Assembly: GCA_009193035.1 (NCBI GenBank)
Contig: SWDT01000154.1
Span: 62,001 to 126,000 of the forward strand
DNA: 64,000 nt
Source: Halicephalobus mephisto
Taxonomy: Eukaryota; Nematoda; Chromadorea; Rhabditida; Panagrolaimidae
Direction of reading: 5' to 3'
Positions 57,010-64,000 of the stretch are shown here, piece after piece; positions within the stretch are counted from its first letter, which is position 1, and each line of letters opens with the position of its first letter. The notes beneath the pieces are model-generated. The model made no database searches. It had not been told where the DNA came from and saw only the letters and a program-made list of their open reading frames with translations. Made by a program: the position numbers and the translations under genes.

Positions 57010-57408
57010 ATGTCCGGAAAATCACAGCATCCAAGTACCCCGTCGGAAATGGATTTCTTGCTTGCAAGGGAGAATTCCAGAAATTTTAGGATAATTCGGA
57101 AAACGGATTTTTGGGCGATTAAATCCTCTTTTGAGTCTTTGATCGAAAAACACTGGAGAAATAAAGAACAGTTTTCTATTCAATTGGCAAAGAATGAACG
57201 GATCAAGCCAGTTTTCGCGGGGAAGCCGCAGTCAGTGACCGACGGGGAGAAAAGAGCTGTCGATCTGCTCTCCAGATCTAGCGATTGGCAGCTGCTGACC
57301 CGCCTCGGGCCGCGCGTACTTCCTAGGAAGCAGGCACTTGGCCAAAAATCACATATCTTCGAGAATTGCTCATTGGGTCCTTCAGGGTTCATTTGTTTAT
57401 GCACGTAA
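57010..57408 (+). CDS. Hypothetical 132-aa protein or exon
   Basis: An open frame from ATG 57010, divergent from let-268. Its composition is charged and helical ('FWAIKSSFESLIEKHWRNK', 'GEKRAVDLLSRSSDWQLL'), and the base composition is less AT-rich than usual for intergenic DNA here. I recognise no domain. A GTAAAT near the end (about 57404) could be a donor, so it may be the first exon of an unseen gene, or regulatory DNA of let-268 or let-19. Confidence 0.3.
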   Translation: MSGKSQHPSTPSEMDFLLARENSRNFRIIRKTDFWAIKSSFESLIEKHWRNKEQFSIQLAKNERIKPVFAGKPQSVTDGEKRAVDLLSRSSDWQLLTRLGPRVLPRKQALGQKSHIFENCSLGPSGFICLCT

Positions 57409-58314
57409 ATTGCCCGAGAAGACTTTGTTTGGCAGCAGGACTGGTTTCGGCATCAACTCCATATATTAAAAAAGACCAACAACCAAGCAAGCGAGAAACT
57501 TCTGCATTTCCCCTTGACTGGCTCCAGAACAGAGTTACAATTAACATGTTACTATAATTACGTAATGAACTAACAAGATTAAGACTTACTTCCGAGTTTG
57601 TCCCATGATCTCCGGTTTTTTTAGGCCTAGCCATTCGCCAGTAATTACATAAAGAACAAAAAATCCACGCCGAAATACATCAGTAGTGACCATAGCACGT
57701 GTAATTCTAAAAAGCAACTGTATAGAAATAAATAAAAACAAAAACATCAACGGAAAGTCAAGCACAAACTACATCGTGAACAAAAATGAAACTCAACTCG
57801 TTTGTCCAGAATTCAAAAAACCGCGTTACAGTAGAGTCGACTCTCGCTAGTGGCCGGTTCGAAAGACGGGCGCGATTTTCACAGCGGAAAAAATGTCCGA
57901 GTGAGACAGTGAAGAAGGAAAGCTTGGCGAAGTGCCACTGCAAGGAACGGACGCTCTTTCCCTTTCTGTGACTCGAATGTTTTCTGCGCCAAAACCTGGA
58001 GCATGCTCTGCCGCTCAACACCTTATTGATTGAATTTGCGGTTTGTCGCGCCGAATTAACTAAAGTTGTGAAGAAGAACCCTTATGTTTGGTCTTGTCCT
58101 CGAATCAATTTCATATAACCACATGGCTTTTGTTTTTCGTTTCTTTTGCGATCTTGATCGATTGCTCGCGTTTTTCCATTGTTCGCGTTTCTGTGATTTC
58201 CTGATTGGGAATTGATTGGATTGATTTTAGGGTACTAGAATATTGTCAAAACAGCCAAAATTCGTCCATTAAGAGAATCCGTCCTTTTTATTCTTCTTTT
58301 TTAGTCTCCAACGG
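57409..58314. other. Upstream region of let-19
   Basis: Relatively GC-rich for the window (especially 57830-58100). A stretch beginning 'acagtagagtcgactctc' at 57829 looks like one terminus of a mariner-type repeat, but I could not find a matching second end. A candidate trans-splice acceptor 'tttttag' ends at 58304, ten bases before the let-19 ATG. Confidence 0.45.
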
Positions 58315-61300
58315 ATGGAGCAACGCCCAACGACGGCCGCTGGGCCGTCGACCCCGGGTTGTTCCCTGGAAGAACATTATACGAATTTGTGTTCTTTGGT
58401 AAGTCCCCAGCTCTGAAATCGATATATGAAACTGCATTCCAGACGGAGCTAAATGGTCTCAATTGGATGTGTCTTGTGCCTTCTAACGAAGCGACCCCAT
58501 CTACGCTGGACGACTGTCCTGTTGTCAGCGCCTTCAACACCTGCAGATCAGAGAACATTCTGGTCCATTGGAGAAGAAGACCTGCGCTTCTGCAAACGCT
58601 ATCCGACGACAATGTTTACGTCGGCCAAAGTCCCGCCATAACCGTCGCGAGTCCGAGAGAATTATGGGTCTTCTGGTACAATAACAAACCAGACAGAATA
58701 GACGAGTTGATACAAAACAAATTAGTCGTTGTTGATGAAGGATGCTGGCCAACAACTGTAAACGGCCTCGAGTACAATGTCAGATGTTTGTATTTTGCGG
58801 CTATCCACAACCAACTCGAATTAGCTCTTACGAAACGGGGAATCCTAAGGTTTGGCAGATGGTTTGCGGATCTGGCCAACGAGCCAACGAGCGGCAAGCT
58901 TCAACTGATCCCAGAGTACGTTTTAATTTCAAAATTAACTACTTTTGCACACAAACAACTACTTTTCGAAGGGTTGGTTTGGGTGTTGTGGTTTTTTGGG
59001 TATTTATCGAGTTTCATAGGTGAAAATTAACCCTAGGGAGTTGTTCACCCTACGTAACTCACCCCACTCCAGAAAGTTGTAAATTCGTTGAAAAACTAGA
59101 ATTCCAGAAAGTTAATTATTAAATAATCAGCTCACAAGACTGAACTTTTAGATTACTTTAGTTTCTAGGAACTTCAGAAATTCCCCTCGAGATAATTCCA
59201 TAACAAAAATCACTTATTTTTGTAATTGCATGATTTTTAGGACGATGATAGCTCGCCGGTTCGAATTTCTTGTTGCGGGTAACTGTGTGAATGTTGTTGT
59301 TCAAACACAAATACAACCAACATTGCTCCGGATAACAAGGCGAGTATTGGCTAAGAACATAAGTCAGCCTGTGATACTTGCCCCTTGGGGACTTCGTGCT
59401 ACCCTCTTGCCGAATCAGATATTGTTTGACCCTAATCCTGCCCCAGAGCCCGAGGACAAATCTCACGATGATAGCAATTCTTTGAATCTCAGTTCTTTCG
59501 CTGGATTGTACACGACTCCAGAAAAAGACAAATCAGAATCAATGTCGAAAAAACAGATAGAATCTGTAGTCGATGAGCATTTCGAAACGTACAAAAGATA
59601 TTTCGGTGTCATTCCGGAACTGCCTGAAGATGAAAGACTTCCGAAAATGGTTCAAGTTGTGATAGATGGAGTCACATCACTTTACCCCACTGCACTGGTA
59701 GCCATTGTGGTTGATGAATTGGTTAAGGATGAAGTTGATGAAGAAACGGCATTCAAAGGGGAAAAGGAAAATTTTGATGAATATTTGAAAGAAATGGAAA
59801 TTATTGATGATTCTAGTTTTGGTCAGAATTTTACTGGTCTGAAAGCGTCGAGGAAGATCTTTGAAGAAGCTCTTTTACCCCCTCAAGAACGCAACGAAGA
59901 CAGATGGATTTTTAGTGATTGGTCTCAGAAAGGGGAATTCTGCATCCATTGTGCTAGTGTTGAAGGTGGGGTTATATTTGACATATTTGATATTTTAAAA
60001 TTGTTTTTAGACGGAGCGGCTTTTGAGAATCTTCCTTCTGTTGCACCTTCGAATCAATCTAATGGGACGATGAATCCTTTGACTCCACATGAATGCCAGA
60101 CGAAACTCTCAGAACCTCCATCGGTTCCTCCTACCTCAATTGAATCTGTAGCTTCTACCTCTGGCGAAATCAAGAAAAGCAGATTTCGATTACGGTATAA
60201 ACAACCAGTTTATCCGATTCCTCCACAATATGAAAGGAAAGAGAGGGATAAAGATTTCCGAGAAGTTCCGAAATCCCCAAGAATGGAGAATGATATTGAA
60301 GAAATTAGAAGAATAGAACCTTGTGCAAGAACGAGCTGGACTACTCCATCTAATTGTAATGAACCAGTACCTTGTTTTGCCGATGGAGAAGCTCCTGATC
60401 AAGTAGATTTCTTTAAATTATTTCCACCTATGAGGGATGACGTTAATTGGGATGAAACGGGGGCTCCAGAAAGAGAATTTTCTCCGTTTACTCCGATTAA
60501 TTGTGTTACTCCGGCTTCTCAAATATTTGATGAGTAAGATTTTTTGGACTTTTCAAAAGTAATTTTAAAATTTTTAGCGAGACAGAACATTTGTCTGAAC
60601 AGATTAGAGGCAATTGTTACGAGCATGATCCTAGTAAAAGGGACCGGTTTTCTCCAAATGAACTGCATTTAGATAAACCTAGAGATAAACCGCTTGGATT
60701 AGCATTGGTTCAACCGGAAGATTCTCCCGGAGAATCATTTATTGTTCAGCAATCAGAAGAAACATCGCTTTTGAAGGAGTTGTTGGAAAACGATGATGAA
60801 GAAGAGTATGGGGAGCCTCGAACAGAGGAATATGGAGAGGGATATGAAGATGAGGATGAAGAAGATAGTCGTGAAGTTGAACCAATGTCTGTTTCGAGAA
60901 GACCAACAAAAAGAACTTGGCCGGGAATGGATATGTTTTTGAAATCTAAATCAAGAAAAATTATAAGGTATTTACCGGAAGGAGTTGATATAGGGAGATT
61001 TGGATTACCGCCGGGAACAATGGTAAACACTTTTGATGTTGGAGAATTTCCGGATGATCCGACAATAGTTGAATGTGAAAAATCAAAAGAACAAGAGCCT
61101 CGAGATGTGGAAATGAACAATTATGAAGCTGTTATTCAAAAAGTTCCAAACCCAATGGTATCAGAAAGTAAATCTCAATGTAAAGTTGAGGCGATGGAAG
61201 TTGAACCAAGTACAAGTGAACTAAGAGAAGAAGAAAAAATGGATTCAACAAATGAACAACCAGTGAAAGCAATAGTTAATCTTGTTGTGAGTTTTTGTTA

Positions 61301-64000
61301 AAAAAGAAAGTTTTGAATTGCTTATTTTCAGAGAAAATCACCACCGCAATCGAAAGAAAAACAACGTGCTATTGAGATTTTTAACAAATATAATCCATTT
61401 AATTCTAATGAAAGAGGAATAATTCGACAAAAAGATAGAATAGAAGATGTTCGTCGAGCTGCATTAGAGCCTAAAAGGAGATTCCAAGAATTTCTTCCGG
61501 AAATTACGATGGACTATTTTGAGGACATAAAGGAAAGAATGAAAAACCTCGCCAAGCCAGTTAACGAGCTCCTGGAATTGTTACTTGAAGAAATTCCAGG
61601 AGGAGCTCCGGATTATTCGGAAGTTGTTGCACCTAAGTACTTCAAGGGGGATGTGTTTTATGGGAATGTTGTGGTTCCTTCTGCTTTATTCGACATTATA
61701 GATCAAAGGAATTCTCGACCGGATATTGCAGATGCTCCTGTGTACGTCAAAGGAGGGAAGAAGTCAGAAACTAAGAGATTCAAAATAGATATGGCTCATT
61801 ATACAGCTAAGGAAAATTTGTATTTGACTGCTCCTCAAAGAACAAGGAATGAATCTCAGCAAGGTGCGCTTCAGAAACAAGCAATGATGCAAAATGCTCA
61901 AAGACAAGGATTAGGAGCTCCTAATTTTGGTCAAAGTCCTCAGATGAATGGTGGTTTTCCTCAAACAGCACCGTCTCCGTTGCAGAATAGAATGAATACT
62001 CCTGGGAACTTTATGATGGTTGGAAGTACTGGAGCTGGAGGTTCAGTTCAGATGGGGGGAGATTCGCCGATGAATGCAAACTTTAATAATGTTGGACCGC
62101 AAATGACATCAACACCGAACTTTGGGCAAAGTCCTCCATTGAATAGGAATTTGATGGTGAATCCTCTTGTTTCTAATGGTTTTCCTGGACCGGGTTTGAC
62201 AGATAATACGTTTAATTCTTTAATGTTTGGAGTTCCGGATGGCAAACAGGCGTTGAAGAAGCTTCAGAAGGCTATTGGGTATATTTTTGCAGCGTTATTG
62301 AGAGACACAACTTTTGATCTTCATTTTGATACGGTATTTGATTCATGTCCTCTTTGTTCGTGTCATGAAAGTATTAGAACGACGGAATATGGGGTTTATT
62401 TGTCGATTCCATCTGATGCTAAAGCTATTGATATAATGCAAAAGAAAACATCGGAAAATCCAATGTCATCGGCATTTGCAAGTTGTTTCAGTGGATTTTT
62501 GGTTAAAGATCCGACAAATAGATGTGTATGCGCTTTTAGTGCTGTTAGACATCGGTATTTGTGTGATGCGGATACTAATCTTTTCGCTGATGATGTTAGA
62601 GAAGCTACAGGAGCACCTGCTATGATTGAAAAATCTAAATCTGGATTAAAATGGTTTAATCCGTTAAAGCCAAATCATTGGCAAATGATGGATATGCTTC
62701 GATGGTATACTCAAGGTCATGATATTGCAGAATACTTGAAATCAGAATATAATTACGGTGAAATATCGGATGTAGAATCGATAATATCAAGGAAGTATAA
62801 GATAAGTGGTATTGATCAATGTGAATTGGAATTTATTGTTAGTACAGCAATTGATGCAGCAATGGATGATAAATCAGATAGAAATAGAAGTGAAGCTATA
62901 TCATTGATTCATCCATGGGCAATTCAAGAAGCTAATGATATTAAATATCCATGTGATCAACAAAATAATGGAATCATGACAAATATGTTGCAAATTTTGG
63001 AAGATGTTGCACAAGTTATTAGATCTACTCCTGCATCAACGGCAAATATTGTTGAAGGTCCACTCACATGGAAATCATTGCATAGGAAAGCAACGAAAAT
63101 ATTTAAAGCAACAGCTCCTGATGTTGAAGATGACACACATGAGGCAGAACCTATTCCAAATGTTCTTTTAGGAAACGACAGAGAAATGGTTATGACTTTG
63201 CCGACAGCGTTATGGACGTGGGAAAGAGCTGGATTTGCTCCATATAGTTGGCAAAAGAATGTTCTTTACATGGCAGTAGTTCCTGATCAGAGTATTGCTG
63301 CGGAAAAATGTAAAATTTTCTTGGAAGATCTTGGAATTGCTTATGAGAAATTGAGACTTGGGAGACATCTGATATTACCTTCTCAACCGTCTGATCCTAT
63401 GGGGAATGGAGTGGCTGCAGATTCTCTGATTAGAGTGCCATTTAATGGAGTTGATATGCTTAACTCGGATAACAAGATTCAGCCGAAAAAACCGTTTTTG
63501 AAAAGACTGGATTCTTATGTGAAGTATTACACGATGACCATAAAGAAGTTCCTTCAAGAAAATAATGCTATTTTTGAGAGAAAAGTATACCATGAAGCTG
63601 TTTATAGAGATTACTACGGAGAACATCATACTTCTGCTGTTTCATCAGATGGAATATCTTCTCAACAACAAACTCAACTTCCTTCTGTTGGAGTGACATC
63701 TGTAGATGGGAATATGAGTGATTTTAATGGATTTAATCAACAGCAAAATAATGGATTATATATTCCTCCCGTAATTAATCTGGCAGGTGATATGAATAAG
63801 ATTATTGATGATCACAAGGCGGAAGTTAAAATTGCGCAATCAGAAGATCCAATGGCTGCTGTTTCTATTTCTTCGTCCGTGGAAGGCATGTGTACTCAAG
63901 ATGAGTCTAATTTGAACCTACCACATATGTTAGTGATTTACGTTATTAATCCATTTACTTTTGGGTTAAGTAATGCTAGATCGAAGTATGCGAAAACGGC
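58315..64000 (+). CDS. let-19: Mediator complex subunit 13, N-terminal ~1,730 residues (3' end outside window)
   Basis: Exons 58315-58398, 58443-58915, 59241-59965, 60011-60533, 60578-61286 and 61332 to the window edge, all in frame. The start is fixed by 'CSLEEHYTNLCSLTELNGL' joined to 'NWMCLVP' across a 44-nt intron, matching the Med13 N-terminus (SLEDC.TN...L..L.GI.W). Other features are 'ENILVHWRRRP', the middle region 'YPIPPQYERKERD', the Met/Asn/Gln-rich linker near residues 1010-1150, and the conserved 'WKSLHRKATKIFKATA' and 'LPTALWTWERAGFAPYSW' blocks. Med13 is the CDK8-module subunit linking the kinase module to core Mediator, acting in the nucleus as a transcription regulator. The 45-nt segment 59966-60010 (GTGGGG...TTTTTAG) is in frame and may be an intron or retained. 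The final exon is still open at 64000. Confidence 0.93.

Noticed and set aside
57829..57970. Possible mariner-type element starting acagtagagtcgactctc
   Set aside because: Only one terminus is visible; no inverted partner found, so no element is called.
58205..58402. Alternative let-19 start in the frames reading SNGWSNAQ or SPTDGATPNDGRW
   Set aside because: These frames do not match Med13; the frame starting at ATG 58315 gives CSLEEHYTNL and joins NWMCLVP across a 44-nt intron.

Overview
Organism: this is a nematode, most likely rhabditid, nuclear chromosome segment. Genes are intron-rich, with short AT-rich introns ending in TTTCAG-type acceptors. Several start codons sit directly after an unpaired acceptor, as expected for spliced-leader trans-splicing. 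The gene set includes two Sre-type chemoreceptors, a nuclear-receptor fragment, and relatives of C. elegans spon-1, let-268, chhy-1 and let-19. All exon models were built by reading splice sites by eye; every joined model given keeps its reading frame. Layout, left to right: nuclear receptor ligand-domain fragment (682-1155 +); small hypothetical (2972-3301 -); Sre-like 7TM receptor (4046-5625 -); a 3.4 kb gene-poor stretch with a pogo-like MITE; a complete 105-aa thioredoxin (9085-9794 -); unknown-family gene 'A' (11099-12937 -); a second Sre-like receptor (15036-17077 -); an SLC19 folate/thiamine-type transporter (19195-21206 -); unknown-family gene 'C' (23941-26921 +), which joins the A-type N-terminus to zinc fingers and two GIY-YIG-like nuclease domains; F-spondin (27023-30501 -); unknown-family gene 'B' (31478-33332 -), with a solo LTR in an intron; a repeat-rich stretch with a tRNA-derived SINE-like unit; a TMEM151-like membrane protein (36159-40057 +); a divergent Rab GTPase (41221-42423 +); a large secreted proline-rich protein (45513-50135 +); a hyaluronidase/chondroitin hydrolase (51812-53744 -); procollagen lysyl hydroxylase (54185-56764 -); and the first ~1,730 residues of Mediator subunit 13 (58315-64000 +, running off the window). 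How the genes relate: spon-1, the secreted proline-rich protein, chhy-1 and let-268 all act in or on the extracellular matrix and lie within 30 kb. let-268 and chhy-1 are in tandem on one strand, 440 bp apart, each with a trans-splice-like acceptor within 3 nt of its ATG, so co-transcription is possible. The least explained part is the A/B/C family. Its three members share two N-terminal exons with near-identical lengths and intron phases but end differently: A and B in a cysteine zinc ribbon, C in zinc fingers plus tandem GIY-YIG-like domains. It looks like an actively evolving, domain-swapping family. The intergenic DNA is dominated by small non-autonomous elements, AT-rich minisatellites and decayed gene fragments.
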